From Gavia stellata (taxonomy: Eukaryota; Chordata; Aves; Gaviiformes; Gaviidae): a stretch of 64,000 nucleotides of DNA. Made by a program: the position numbers and the translations under genes. The notes beneath the pieces are model-generated. The model worked only from the letters and a program-made list of their open reading frames with translations. It ran no database searches and was not told the DNA's origin. Shown piece by piece: positions 34,580-48,528 of this stretch (positions within the stretch are counted from its first letter, which is position 1; each line of letters starts with the position of its first letter). The stretch covers positions 43,700,590 to 43,764,589 of the forward strand of contig NC_082601.1 of the NCBI RefSeq assembly GCF_030936135.1, in the 5' to 3' direction.

Positions 34580-37500
34580 TTAGTATACAATTTTCCAGTG
34601 AGTTGGCTGCTCACAGTTTTTTTCCTTTTCACCGCAAAATCGGTTGTAAGTTGTTTTTGGAGCAAATCCCAAGATCTCCCTTTCCTCATGGATCCGGAAG
34701 GAAAATGTTGAAACTGAGGTGCCTATAAAATACCTGTGAAAAAAATCAGAACAGGTTTGTGAAGGGTGCTAGTTTTTAAAATGCGAGTAATTGATTTCAG
34801 TCCAATGAACTTTAATGTTCATTGAAATTACAGGATAGTGAAACTATCATATATATTATATATACACAATATAACTATTATACATCTATTATATGTATCA
34901 ATTATATAATATGTCATATATGATTTGCAAACAACTATATCTGGGTCAAAAACAATCTTCAGTTTTGTGACAGTAAGATTTGGCTCCTCAAAGAAAAGTC
35001 AAATTTGCTACCTTGCATGCGCGCAGATCCACTGGTCAATCACGGCCAAGCCTCCATCTTTGTAGAGTTCCAGCTCCTCCCAAGAGGGTTCAAACCTCAC
35101 CATCTCAGGCAGCAGTTTCTTGAGCAATTCAATCTCTGAAAAAGGGAAAGATGCAAATTTATTTTTACGTTATAAAGAGCAACTCACTGCTGTCATAAAA
35201 CATAAGCGTTTAAGGAAACCCTGGGTGAACAAAGCAAGCGAAACCAAAACCTACCTACAAATTTTGCAACACGTTTGCCAAACATCAGGGTATTGTTTGG
35301 CAGGGGGGGGAGCCAGTGGGGCGGAGACACGGTGCCGAGTGTGGCAATTCTCAAGGGGTGAGGAGGGTTGCAAGGGGTAGAACAGATGCTACCACTAGCC
35401 TTGCTGACTAATCCTACAGGGTAGGCACACCAAGAGGCCTTTCCTGACAGCAAACTTAGATTAGTCATAGCAGATGCCACGCCCTGGAGGGTTATTCTAA
35501 CATCACGAATTGAAACAGATCCCTAGATACTACCAGGACAGAGATACAGCCCTGGGATAAGGCTGGGGGGGGGGGGGGGGGGGGGCACCCCACGCTTGGG
35601 GGTTTCTAAGCCTTGGCCACACACAGCCAGGTCCACCCAAGTTTGGCACTGGGGGCAGCCAAGGGGAAGGCTGGGTGGGAGACTTCAGAGGACCCTTCCC
35701 ACTAGTGCGTCTGAGAGTCTCTGAAATGCTAAGAAAAAAGGTGGGATGGAAGAAAGAGGAGGAAGAACAGGCAAACTCAATTCCCAATTTCCCATTCTAG
35801 AGACTGTCAAACCTCCTATGGGAAATACCAATTGAATGGTTTGATACCAGCTATTCAAGCTGGAAGGCAACAGCTGTTTCAATTCCCCATTCAATGATGG
35901 AGGCATATGAACTTCCAGTCATGTATAAAAACAAAGTGGTAATTGCTGCACTCATTATCAAAAGCTATCAACCCTAAACTGACTGTATCTGCCTACCCTC
36001 CTTGACAGCATCAGTGGCTACAAAAACTTTTTCAAGTTTATGCATCTCCAAGAGGCTGCGGATTTTCTTCACTGCTCCTTGCAGGGAAGGCACGTCTTCT
36101 CTGTGACCCCAAATGAAGTCTTTCCTTCTGAGATGAACCCCAAGGTATGGACCACCTAGAGCTGTGCCCATCTTAACCTAAGAGAGAAAGATCAATAAAC
36201 TTTAAAACTTGAGAGCACCACTATTCATTCACAGTGAAAAGGCCTGAATGCATAATCTCTGGATAAGGCACTGAATTACTCTAGCTGCAGAAAGTAATTT
36301 TAAGGTATGGATTGGCAGTATTTTGGGACACTTACTGCAACGTTTTGATCTTGGGTGGCCTGCATCATACAAGAGAAACTAGAGTGTGAAATCTTTGTAA
36401 GCAAAAATTGCTCTCCTTGACCAAATCCACAACTGGCAGTTTGCAGCTGAACTTCACACCCACAGATGATGTTGTATACAAGAAGAAATACAAGTTTCCT
36501 TCAGTGAAACAAGGGTAACAGAAATCTAGCACCCAGAACCAGTCAGCCACATGTCAACAGACTCCGTTAACTCACGTCACACAGGGAGAAGAGGGTACAG
36601 TAGGAACATACATGTCCACCTCGATCTGAGCAGGGAGAGCTAGATTCACATGTACCTTCCAATGTTCCCTGTAGTGTACAGCCAGGAGTACCACAAGTGA
36701 AAAAAAAAAAAATTACTACATTTGTTATGGGAAACAGACTGTTATGATTTTACCTTCATCTGTGTCCAGTCCTCCTTGTAATGAGTCCTGTCTGCCTCAT
36801 CCGTGGATTGAAGATACTTGTTTCTAAACTCATCTCCCAGTACACGGAGGTGTTTAGCAAACACCATGCTCCGACGGGTCTGTTGGAATAAAAGCAGACG
36901 CTGAGTCAGAAAAAGAGAGAGACAAAAATGACTAAATGGAGATAGTTTCACATATACAGAGCTTCCAGGATGCAGTTACTTCTGATACATCCATGCAGCA
37001 CTACAAGCAACAATTTCTAACCTTTCATCTGAGCTTTAACTGTTTAATCCTAATCATAACCACATTTATAAGCAGCATAGTCGTCTGGCCCTGCAATACA
37101 TAGGTGTACGGAGTAGACTGTAGTTATTTACACAACAGAACACATAAAATACCAAATTAAACACTCTAGCAATGTACCTCACCTTTGGAAACAAAAGCTG
37201 TGCAAAGACTTTAGCTTGCAAAACATCCATAAGAATAAAACCTGCTTAAAAAAATCATTGTCTAGCCACAGACACTCCTATCAAATTCAGTGGAAAAGTG
37301 ACAAAAAAGGAATTATTTCCTTCACCTGTGGATAATAACCTCTTTCAAAGATTTTGTGATGCAGTTACCTCTGCACACAGTTACACATCACCTTCTTACT
37401 AACAGGAACACGCAACAGAACTAAGGAAATCCCGTGTGACTTACACCGCTTACAAAGGACACTTAGCAATTTGGTCTAATTCTTAATTTTATATAAGTCT

Positions 37501-40500
37501 GTAGTCTGTTGTGCGATGGGCACCAAAGAAACTGCACCGAAACCACTTCTCTTCAATTTCCAACGGCCTCTCTTTTCTCAGCACAGAGAAGCCCGCAGTG
37601 GACAGAGTTTGCTACACAGCAGAGAAGACAGGCAGAGCATTACTGGTACTCCAAGACACAGCCACACTGATCGTGCCTTTGCCTTGCTCTAGCAAAGAAG
37701 CAGGAACTAGAATCTGCCAGCCTTCTTTCACCTTTTTCCAGGGCAGCTATTTCTCCATATGCCAAACTCACTGTGGTTGAACTCCGTATCATTCAATAAG
37801 ACACAAAATAATTCAGTCTTCTGTAAGATCCATCACACCGGTACCTGGAGATCCACACCCCTCTAAATGTTTAATGGAAGTACAAAGCCTGCTCTTCTAG
37901 CATCTTCAGAGAGATCAGCACTGGTTTTCTAATCCCATCCCAAATCCTCCAGCAAAACATTTACATTAAGGGAGGATGTACACACTCTCTGCTGCAGAAT
38001 GCTCACGCTGCAGTTCAGAGACACATTTTCCCTCCTTTTTGTAATATGTCAACACAATATGATCCTGTCCAGCCAAGTCATTGGGTACCTTACCCAAGAT
38101 GTGATGAACATGGTATGCTCAAGAGGCAGCAAACATGTGTATACAACCCATGACAGTGCAGCGCACTGGGGAGGACAACAGTTATCTTTGAATGCTACGC
38201 TTGTGTCAAACTCCTCTAAACTTCATCCCGACTGACTGTGCGACTGCCATGTCATGTTTGGCACTCACACAGTATGCTGTGCCTAGTTTTTCCTGGGCAC
38301 AAAGCACTCCTCTGACAGCAGCTGTTCTGGATGAACACTTATTTTGCAACAGCTTATGTAAAAGAGAAAATAGATGAATGTGTGAACCTCCACTGATATA
38401 CTTCCTGAAATTGATGCTCTCTGTATCTGGTTATCCTCTTATTTAAAAGTATATGTTTCAAATCTGCACATGCGATATTGTCACCCTTTCCAACTACCTC
38501 CAAGTTTTGCTGCTTCTCCCTTTTTGTCTGCAAAGAAACAGAGAAGGGAGAGGTGCTCCTCAGAGGTGCATAGAAAAAGACCTTGGCCCCTGGGCCCAAG
38601 CTGCAGCAAGGCATCTTCTGTTTGGATATCAGGCAAAACCCCTCACCCAAAAGAGTGGCACAGCTGTGGGACAGGCCCCAGAGAGGTGGCGGATCTCCAT
38701 CTGTGGGGACTTTCCACCTTTGGCTGGACACAGCCCCAAACCACCAGATCAAGTTCTGGAGTGCAAACCTCAAGGCAGGACTGCTGAGACACCTCCCCAC
38801 CTAGATTTTTCTGTGATTTTAAGTTTGTGAAAAAAACCAAAACAACATCAGTGTTGGTTATGCTCCCTTTCGCGTACGTGAATTGAATGGTACAGATCCT
38901 CTAATTATTTGAGATCGTCCCCCCAAAAAGATGAAACCAAATGCAAAACTGCTGGCTTTTCTAGAGCTGTCCTTAGAGAACTTTCTGCTTCCATACAGAC
39001 AGTAAAGTGCTTATGTGGTCTACATGCTACACTGATGCTCTTCAAGGGATTCAACAGTTGCTCCTAAACCCTTTTGGGAGGTCTTTCCTGCTCTGTGGTC
39101 ATGCAACCATTAAGAATTGCAAAACAATACCTTTCAGCTTGCAATGGTAGAGAGCCTAGACAAAAAAAGTGACAACAGTGAGAGCAATGTGGTTTGACAT
39201 TAAATTCAAATATTTTTGGACACCAAAGACATAGGTTGGCTGCAAAGAGAAGCTGGCTTGTTACAATTGAAAAACTTCTTTGAGAGAAGAGGGCGTCTGT
39301 TAGCAAGATTTATAAAGAACTCCAGATGTTATCAAGAGAGTTATTAAGAAAAATACAACCACCAAAAATCATGCAGGTAGTTAAAATTGAAATAAAAGAA
39401 AGAAGAATATTTTCCAAAAAGTTTTAAATAGTTTTGAGACAAGTTTAAATTGTTGAGGCAATGTTTAAAGTGTCACTGTTAAGAAATGTGTGTTATGGAT
39501 CCATATGGATTTCATGTCTGCTTTTACAGGACTACAGGACTACAGGTCAGACTCGGAAATGCTACATGGGCTGCATTTCTCTGTTTGGAAAGTCACTCTC
39601 AATGAAAAATTCATAGTTAGCAAACTACTATTTGGTCCATTTCTGAAAAATAGGCCATATACCAAGTGAATAGCCAGACGCTTACATCTTACAAGACTGA
39701 GGTCTATCTAACTTGTTTTGTAGTATCACAAGAGTCACTTTCTCTTACAAAGTTTAATTATATCGAGCACTCCATATTGTGTTCCATTTTCCTGTGGCTG
39801 AATCTTTAACTTTGTCTTAAAACTTTTCCCATAGGAATTATTTTACCATAGACCCTTGGGGGGTCTCCCAAAGTGTTCAGGGTTACCTTGAAACCAGCGG
39901 GAATTTTGCCATCAAAGCCAATGGGGCGACAGTTAGGACAATACTGAGCACTTTTGGGAATTCTTTTGAAAAGTCTAATCTTGAGACTGACTAGCCAAGA
40001 AACTGCACTAAGACAGTTCCCTTCTGACTGCAGATGTGTTGCATAGGGGACATCCTTCTAAACACCACGCCTTGCAGCACTGAGTCTTTGGGGACAAGAC
40101 ATCAGGACAAATTCCTGCATTACATTAATCCACAGCAGCCTGAAGACCATCTTTAGCAAACACTGCTGAAACATAAGACACGAGTTACTTGCAAGAGAAG
40201 AAACCCGAGGAAAAACTGAAGCACATATCGGTTATTGAATTTTTATCAGAACAAAGTAGAAAGTCTAGAGAAGCTAACTGGAAAATACTCACATTCCAAT
40301 AATCTTTCCCTCCGTAGTGGTCATGAAGAAGGTTTTCAGCTCTGTCTAACATCACTGACCTATTAAAAATTGTAAAACTGAGTGCAGTTCCCTTAGGAAT
40401 AGAATTTACATTATGATGTTTTTTTATACAGTTGAGAGGATAAAGCACAGGCTATGATCTGTTTGCAATGGGAGCACAGTGAATGAGGGACAGGCTGCCA

Positions 40501-43500
40501 ATCTGTTCTGTATAAAGCAAATTGTAACCCATAGCCTGCTGGGGAGAGAAGGGGACTATGCCACTGTGTGTTCCTGCTCTCTTCCTTAATAAACGGTACT
40601 CTTAATTCTGACAGTTAAACACAAACAAGCATTAACAAGTCCTCACATAGTCCTCACAGTAGCTGCTGCTGGAGAAATAAGATTGCCAACAGGGAGAGTG
40701 ATCCAAGGGGGAGAAGAAACCTATGAGATGATGCTCAGCCTCAGAGCACGTGAAAGCCTCTTGGAGGAAGCAGGAGTCATGCTCACAAAAGCAAAACCAG
40801 AGGTGTCTTCCACGTGTGGAATAAAATGTCCTACAGTAAAACAACAGATCAAAGAACACACAGACACTATAAAAACATGCTTTAGCAACTAAGCACAAAT
40901 TTTAATTTTAAAATTTTTCACTAGTATGGAAACATCCTGTGCTTTTCATAAATACACACAGTTCGGGATTGTGTACTGGAAACATAACCGCACTATCCAA
41001 GTTCTAAGAAGCAGAAGAGATTTTGAGAGTTTTGAGTATCCAAGAGCATAGGGGATGTAGGCTTAGTTGGAGCTCTGAGAACACCAAGTATGAGTGAACA
41101 CACAGAGAAATGCTTCTGCTGAAGGGGGTCAAAGTCATTATCTGGACCTTCTACTAAAATGAGAGGAAGCAAATAACCAATCGACTTTAGATTAACACTG
41201 CTGATAATCAGCTGGACGCTTGCACGTAAGGCTACAAATAATCTGGAAAACAGACTAGTCTGTGCTGGTGGAGAAGCAGCACTGCATTTAACAAGAAGCT
41301 TGGAGGTGACTTGGATTAATAATATGAATGTATCAGGCAGATTCCTGTAAGTGACCACACCTGAAGAATAATAATACAGTACTAGGACCATACAACTGAT
41401 TGTCTGGCCAAAAGGGCAATAAGGAAGATCAGAGAGGCTACGCTGCACAAGTCACCATAGCCACAAGGGATTTCAACTATGCCCAGGTGGGCTGGGCAAG
41501 TGTCATAGCAGGACATGACGAAGCAACTGCAGTTTGAGACACTGTCAAAGACAGTTCCATGAACCGACTGGGCAGGGAGCAGCTCCTGACATCGTCCTGA
41601 GCAGCGGCAAGACACAGACCAAAATCTCACAGTGGAACAGCTACTCTGCGACAGTGGCCATAAATGTACTCATCTTCAACATCCTGCTGGATTAACAATG
41701 GCCAAAGGAAAATCACAGCAGTTGCATTCAGTTTCAAAAAGAGGACTAAGCAAAAATGCAGAAGTAGTGTCTAAGCGAAGAAAACAGAAAGGCTCATAAA
41801 CTCCATGAAGTTAAACAGAAAAAGGCAATAAAGAGGGTCAAAAAAGAATTTGAGCAAGAAGAAATAAAGGCCTTCAATCTAATGACAAATCTTCATTCCA
41901 ATACAAAGAAAAAGGAAATTAAGGGCTTAACAAGAACTTAGAGAATGTAATGTCATGACAGAAACAGCTAATGTCATTTTTTGCAACTGTGCGCTAGGTG
42001 GTAGAGCTGAGAAGATTCACATGCGAGAACTACTTTTTACAGGGGAACTCATCGGAGAACATGTCTCAAACCAAAGTGTCCACAGAAGTGTCCAGCGATG
42101 CAACAGCTAGACAAAATGAACCAAAAAATGTCCAACACTGGGCAGTATTCACCCAACAGTTGTCAAGGAACTCAAGGATGAAGCAGCTGCGCCACTAGTT
42201 CTGGTATGCAACTTCTCGTTTAAAACTCCAATACAGCAAATGTGATGTCAATTTTGTAAAAACGCACTTGCGGAGGTCTGGGATGCAACGTAGCAGTAAA
42301 CCTGATGTCAGTACTGGACAACTTAGTTAACAACTATTATAAAAAACAGAATGAATGGATACCTAAAGTAAATTGGAGAAGTATCAACATGGAGCTCTGA
42401 ACTCTGAACAATCAGAGTAGTCTGAGCACATAAGCACTCATGCAGATAAGGGAAATCTCACTGACATTGCCTACCAGGATTTCCTGACAGCCTTCGTTAA
42501 AGGCTTTTAAGAAAACTTAACGGCAATGGCACAGGACGGAAGGTGCTTGAATGGATTAAAAAAAAGGTTAAAGACAGGGATAAGTGTCCAGTTCTCATTG
42601 TAGAGGGAGCTCATAAGTGGAAGGGATCTGCTTTTAGCTATATTCCTAAACAACCTACAAAAGGGTGTGAACTTTGGGGTGACAAGGCTTGCCAATCATT
42701 TTAAACTGCTCAGAGCAGCAAAGACAAAGGCCAATTGTGAAGAATTAGAGAAGTTTGACAACTGGCCAATAAAGTGGCAGATGAAATCTAATGTAGGACT
42801 GCATCTAGTAAAGAAATACTGGCTTCATCTGGTAACTAGAGGGTTCGATGCTCAGGAATGAGGACAGTTTGATGCTAACGTCAAGGCAACACTCAAAGGT
42901 CAAAAAGAGGAACTTGTATATTAGGGATTACCATAAAAAGAAAGCACTCAACAGAGGATGTCATTATACCACTATGTAATGGGTTTACCCACACTCAGTG
43001 CGCAGGATCCAGTTGAACTGTAAAGGTTCAGAGAATAGCAGTGAGGATGACCAAATGTATGGAATGTCTTTCACACAAAGAACTGATGAAGCCAGGACTC
43101 TTCACACTGCAGAGGAGACAACTGAGGGGGACTATGATAGACAGATGTAAAATCACGCGTGGCATGGAGGTGAATATGGAAGAGCTGTTTGTTCACTGTC
43201 TCTTCCACTACGTGAACTAGGGGACATTAGATGAAACTCGAAGGTAGGAGTTACAAAAGGAGGTGGGTTTTCATAGGATGCACAGTTAAGGTGCATTTAG
43301 GTCCTTTAGGTCTTGTCCCAAGATTTTGTGGATGCTAACAGTGCACATGGGGGTTTAAAGGGAAGCTTGCACAGATCCATGGACTCCCTGAAGGATATAA
43401 AAGATAGGAAGATCACTCTTGGCTCAGAAGGTCAGTTTTCTGCTGACACTAGCAAAGATTATGGTGTAACTCCTACAAAAAGAACATTCCCGTTAAAAAA

Positions 43501-46500
43501 CAGGACTGCTTCCTCTGCTCCCAGCGGGAAGTACTACAGATCCCCACTGCTCTACTTAGCGGAACCTTCATCTCATTTCCAATTAAATTCTATTGATGTC
43601 AAATTTTTGGATATTTTTGCTCTCATGGCAAAATTGCACTTCAGCTTACATGGTTTGTGTTTCTCCTACGGATTTATTCCCCTGATGTATTCATAGACAG
43701 TAATTATTTCCTCTTCTTGTTCTCTCCTCTACCCCAGTAGCTTTTGCTTTGCTATGATGTCTTCAGTTGTTACAGGGTCACTCACAGCTGACTTTGCTAC
43801 TGGGATAATGTAAGCGTGCTCCACCTCTCACGTAAGAGCTTTCCTTTCCTCTGACCATCCTAGTGGCATCTCAAAGCAGAAAGATGAAACGCGCTGCTTG
43901 CTTTCTCTAAATCCAGCTCACACTATTGAGGATGGACATCACAGGATCACCTTGTGATCCGAGACGTGGGCTTGGGAAACACTGATTCCACTCTGTTCAT
44001 TCCCTCTTGACCCAACATCGAAGAGTAAAGGAAGGAAAGGTAAACACAGGACATTTAGCTGCCTGAGAGAGAATATGAAGGTGCTCAAGGCTATCTCCTC
44101 TTAGATTTTAGCACCGCAGCATTTAACCTAACTTACATTTAGGTGTTTCTTACAGAGTAAATTCCTTTTGTAATGATTTTAATGGATTACAATAACTCAG
44201 TGATGAAGTACCACAGCAGTGGGACATAGCCTGTAAGTCCCCCCTGCTCTTCCCACCTGGCAATGGGTTTGTGGGCACACAATACAACAATAAGTAGTAA
44301 TACAAGGCAACTCACTGCGCTGAAGTGTTCTTCAAAAGGATGGGAGCCACAATAGAGGCAGATCCTTGGACAGACAAACAGGAGACGTTTAGGCCCCGCG
44401 TTTCCTCGTAACCCCAGAACCATCCCCTGAAACAGAACACACAGTACTGATTCACAGGCTTGTATTTTAAAATAATGCCATATATAATGAAACAAACAAA
44501 CATTACACCCTAGAAAGATGATATATAACGCAAATAAACCAGCCAGCTCCTTTACACTGTTCTTGTGCGAAACAACAACTTTCTAAAATTATATCTTCTA
44601 CTACCAATATAACATTTTATTATTGATGGGGTTTTAAAAACAAAGTGAACCCCAAGCATTCAGAGATTCATAGACAACACTACAATAACCACGTAAATCT
44701 GTTATGTTAGAGTAGGGAAATGTCTCACTGAATACAACTAAAATGAAGACTGAAAGGACTGCTAGGTGTTACCTGTAGTACTCATGTTTGTCTTTGGAGT
44801 ACATAAGCTGCTCGATACATGGCCTTTCATCTATTTTTTCTTCCCATGTTCCTTCTTTCCATCCTTCTGCATAGCCTTGTAGGACATAAATCTGTTCAAT
44901 GAAGGGCCCACCTGACTCTGAGCAAAAGCAAAGCAAAGCATTTGTGAGCATGAAAAACCACATGATAAAGGTATGAACTAGCATTACTTGCAGTTAAAAA
45001 TCTGCTAGAAATGTTAATATTACACTACGCTTTCTCTTCCCTGTTTTCCTTATAAAAAAGGAAATGAAGTTCTGCCTGAGGCAGAAAAACTAAAAGGGAC
45101 AGGGGATGTGACAACCTGCAACTCCGCCCCAGCTATGCGTGATTTAATGTGCCAAACAGAACTGAACCGCCGTGGAAACGTAAATTTAAAAGCTGGGTAA
45201 AACACTCCATTGAAGCACAGAGGTTTTCAATGCTGTAGGTAGCTGCTGCAGCAAGAGTGCCTCTAAGAAAATGACAAGTACAAGCCGTTCTTCCCCTAAA
45301 TTTCAGGGTTTCTAAACACTTTTTCCTGAAACGTAAGGGACAACAATCCCTTCAGAGCTCTTTGCAGAGGTGTGACATTTGGTGGCCTTTATTTCCTTCG
45401 CTGAAAACAGTCCGTGCCACTGCTGCAGATTTTAGCATTTGGTGATTAGCTCAACAAGGAATTAAATCCTAAAGGAACCAACTTCACTGTTTCCATATTC
45501 TTAGGGAAAGCCTTTCTCTTATACACCATTTTGTACACAAAAAGCAGGCGATAAGTATTTTGAGTATGTGCAGCGTCGACGATGAAAATGTAAGTTCACT
45601 GAAGAACCTGCTGTACAGCTTTTACTGTCCAACCACCTCCAGAAAAAGGTGGCTTGTCTGCATTTCAACAGAAAGCTGCAGGCTGCCTCTCTCTCTCTCT
45701 CCTTAGAGGGTTGTTACTAACTTACTAACAGGTTGTTATGGCCAAAATTACACAGAAGTATCTCTGACTTCAACCACAGGCATTAACTGTCTTTCTCTGG
45801 GGTCCCTAGGAAGTCGAGTGCTACATCAAATGAGCTGCCAAATAATTGGGTTATTTCATCCTAGGGGTTTGCTACTCAGCACAATCCTTTCCCATCCCTC
45901 CTCTCGCCACCTTTGACTTTTTTTATTTCACATATAAGGATAAAAGCACATATAAGGATAAAACTGTGAAGAAACCACCTCAAATATTTAGTCAGTTGTA
46001 GATTGTATGATTCCATACTCTACCTGCAAGGAACTGCTCGTATTCAATGACAGGGATGTTCCTGTTCAGGCTTGGGAGATCGAAGAACTCGGACCAAGGG
46101 ATCCGGACCTGGAGGATGTCGGGGCTCTGCCAGTGATAAAGACGTCCCCAGGGAGGCAGAACTAACACCCAGTTTTCACTTTTCAGCAAGGTTTTTACAA
46201 GGGAAGCAATGCGAATGTAGACATCTCTGCGAAGGTTGAACCCTTCAGGAGGATTTACATCATACAAAAGGTATCTGGGGAGAACAAAGCAATCTAATTA
46301 CTTCGGGGAGTTTAAACCTTTTACACGTTGTTTTGGGGTTTTTTTTGTACCCCACAATCATATGACGCAGCTCTGTTGTGATGGAAACTGTTCCTTTTTC
46401 ATGAGTTTGTGGTACTGAGATGATGGAAGGGGATGAAGTAAGGGAAGGTACAGCAGCGCACACTGTAGAGGCTGGGGGGGGGGCGGGTAGCACCAGGCTC

Positions 46501-47267
46501 TCCTCGCAGGACATCATCAAAGTGGCACATGCCACGAGCCTTTCCTGAGGAGGGGCAGGATGCGGGGGGGCCAAGGAGTGAACCCGTCGGATGTCTTACA
46601 CATCCTGAGGGTAACGTGGTGTGTGGCGAGAATGATGAAACAACTGGCACGTTACTTGGGCTAATTCCTGTGAGCTGAACACGAAGGCAGGAGGACACGT
46701 TCAGGAGGGACAGAGGAAAAGGGCACGGGTGGCCCGCCGCAGGGCAGACGAGCGGATGTCCCCAGGCCACACTCAGAGCAGGGAAGCCCCCAGGCAGCTG
46801 CGATGGCCGCATTTTCCAGAAATGACCCAAACAGCGCTAGCACGCCAAGAAGGACCTTTACATGCCCGCCAGCCGATGGCTCACAGACAGGGCAGGTCAC
46901 CTGTGTGGGGAACCTGCCGCGTCCCCTAAGGACACCTCCTGCGATGAGAGGCAGGTCCCGGAGGAGAGAGGGGCTGGCCCTGGCAGGCAGGACTGGCCTG
47001 GGGCGAGCGGGCCCGCGCTGGGGCTCTGCGGGGGGGAGCGGTGCAGCCCAGGGGCGGCCCTGCCGGGGCCCACAGCGTCCGGGGCGGGAGGGGGGGTGGT
47101 GCTCCTCACCTGGTGCGCGGCGCGGCAGCGGCGGCGGGCAGCGAGGAGGCGGCGTGGCCGGCGCGGAGGGCGGCGGGCGGCGGTTGGGCGGCGTGCGGCG
47201 GCGGGAGGGCGAGCGCGGCCAGGCCCAGCAGCAGCAAGAGGCGGCAGCCGGGGCCTTGCGCCGCCAT
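34580..47267 (-). CDS. POFUT2: POFUT2, GDP-fucose protein O-fucosyltransferase 2, complete, 9 coding exons
   Basis: This ER enzyme (GT68) moves fucose from GDP-fucose to Ser/Thr of folded thrombospondin type 1 repeats. Exons in order of translation: 47267-47110, 46274-46024, 44917-44773, 44426-44316, 40359-40293, 36879-36754, 36177-35997, 35135-35012, 34733-34580. Total 438 aa (human about 429). All junctions are GT-AG. Exon 1 encodes a leucine-rich signal peptide followed by an Ala/Pro-rich stretch to residue 53. Exon 2 starts with [19 protein letters not shown]; its Glu63 corresponds to the essential Glu54 of the human enzyme. HLRRKDF at 301-307 holds the donor-binding Arg. [14 protein letters not shown] near the C-terminus is the third fucosyltransferase motif. 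NVS and NTS are possible N-glycan sites. The protein ends WKIVY. The start codon is 100 bp from the YBEY stop, inside the CpG-rich block. Confidence 0.97.
34846..34925. repeat. AT-rich low-complexity tract
   Basis: TATATA-rich stretch of about 80 bp in the last intron of POFUT2, made of irregular TA and TATAT words. No coding or splice signal. Confidence 0.8.
35565..35585 (+). repeat. Poly-G tract, 21 G in a row
   Basis: Uninterrupted run of 21 G (C on the coding strand) in POFUT2 intron 7. It could form a G-quadruplex on the plus strand. Its length is likely variable or poorly measured by sequencing. Confidence 0.9.
41440..43430 (+). mobile_element. Degenerate LINE (CR1/L2/L3 clade) in POFUT2 intron 4
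   Basis: The plus strand contains scattered LINE ORF2 remnants. Near 41,450 there is a DFNYAQVGW-like endonuclease end. At 42,667-42,800 there is [20 protein letters not shown] followed by [11 protein letters not shown], which resembles the RT connection region (W-x-x-K-W-x-M-x-x-N). At 43,030-43,110 there are 3' region words, and at 43,320-43,400 TTTTGTGGATGCTAACAGTG and a CAxATxCATGGA-type 3' end. Frames are broken throughout, so the copy is old. Family assignment within the CR1/L2/L3 group and both ends are uncertain. Confidence 0.55.
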
Positions 47268-47367
47268 CCCCGCGCCGCGCCACGTCCGGGGCGGCCCCGG
47301 CGGCGGCCCGGCCCCTCGCTGCGCGGGCGGGAAGCGGCGGCCGCGGGGGGTCTCCGGCGCGGCTCCC

Positions 47368-48528
47368 TCAGAAGAGGCCCGCGGTCAGGGGCCGGAGGCT
47401 GGTGCCGGTGAGCCGGTTCAGCTCCTCCAGGATCTCCACCTCCTTCTGGTACATCTGCGGGAGGAGGGCGCGGGAGAGAAGTCACGGTCGGCGCCGCTGG
47501 CACCACGCTCCGCGGCTGGGCTCGGTGTCAACGCCAGGCACGGCTCTGGGCAGCCGCCCGCCCGGCGGGCCGGACCCGCAGGTTCCCTGCCACGGGGGTG
47601 CGAGACAGGGAGCCGCTTTCCACCCGCCTCCGACCTGACAGGGGCTGGACACCGCGCGCCTCCCCCAGCCCCAGGGCATCGCCATCGCCATCGCCGTACC
47701 TGTTGCCACTCGCGTTTTGTGTTGTGCCGGTAGCCAAGCAAATGGCACAGTCCGTGGGCTGCTGTCACCTGCGCGCAGAGGCAAGGACAAACGACACGTG
47801 GGACAAACGCAACCCCAAGGCCGGCCGCTCGCTTGCGCAGACGGCCCCGGCACCAGCGCCCGCAGCCCGCCCCGCCCGAAGCGGGGTACGAGGGGCGGAC
47901 GGGGACTAACCCCGTGCCCGATCGTTTGCCGTTTTGCCAGAACTTGCAGGGAAAAGCCGGTACCCTGCGTGCAAAACGACGAAGATCAGGTAGCGCCCCA
48001 GCTCACCAGTTAGATACGTTTGGAAACACACAGCTCATCTTTCAGGGTCAGCTGCAAGCTCATCGCCTCCTTCTTTAGCCCGGCCGGGCTAGGAGAGCGG
48101 CAGCCGCTACCCTGTCCCCGGGGGACACCCCGCGGCTGCCCTTCCCTGCGGCGCGGGGCCAGGGGACCGCCGCCCGCGGCGAGGCTCACCGCCAGGACGC
48201 TGTCGAAGTCCTCCCCGGTGGCGCGGCACTGCTGGTGGATGTACTCCACCCCCAGGAAGATGTCCCCCAGGTTGTACTCGTCGCGGCAGCGCGGCTGCGG
48301 CAGCTCCCCCGCTACCACCCGGTGGAAGGGGAAGGAGAGGACGTCGGTGGGCTCCGGGCGCTGCCGGTACGCGCCGTTGAGACGCCGCATCAGCCCGTTA
48401 CCGGCGCAGACCAGCCCCACGTCGAAGCGGGAGGCGCCCAGAGCGGCCCGTAGGGCGCACACGGCACGGCGGAGCGGGGCGCGACGCACCGGCACGGCCC
48501 GCTGGGCGTTCCGCAGCGCCACGCTCAT
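47368..48528 (-). CDS. YBEY: YBEY, YbeY-family metal-dependent endoribonuclease, complete, 3 exons
   Basis: Exons: 48528-48190, 47768-47700, 47454-47368; 164 aa (human 167). The start MSVALRNAQRAVPVRRAPLR matches vertebrate YBEY. PTDVLSFPFH and YNLGDIFLGVEYI are the conserved core, and HGLCHLLGYRH (His118, His122, His128) is the zinc site H-x3-H-x5-H. The protein acts in mitochondria; vertebrate YBEY is linked to maturation and assembly of the small mitochondrial ribosomal subunit. Arg-rich residues near the N-terminus could serve in import. It is divergent from MCM3AP (170 bp between starts), and its stop lies only 100 bp before the POFUT2 ATG in the same direction, so its polyadenylation must fall in or near the POFUT2 promoter or beyond. 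Codons are very GC-rich. Confidence 0.96.

Noticed and set aside
46661-47506. Minus-strand open frame of 281 codons across POFUT2 exon 1
   Set aside because: Wrong frame relative to the POFUT2 signal peptide; it is open because of very high GC content.
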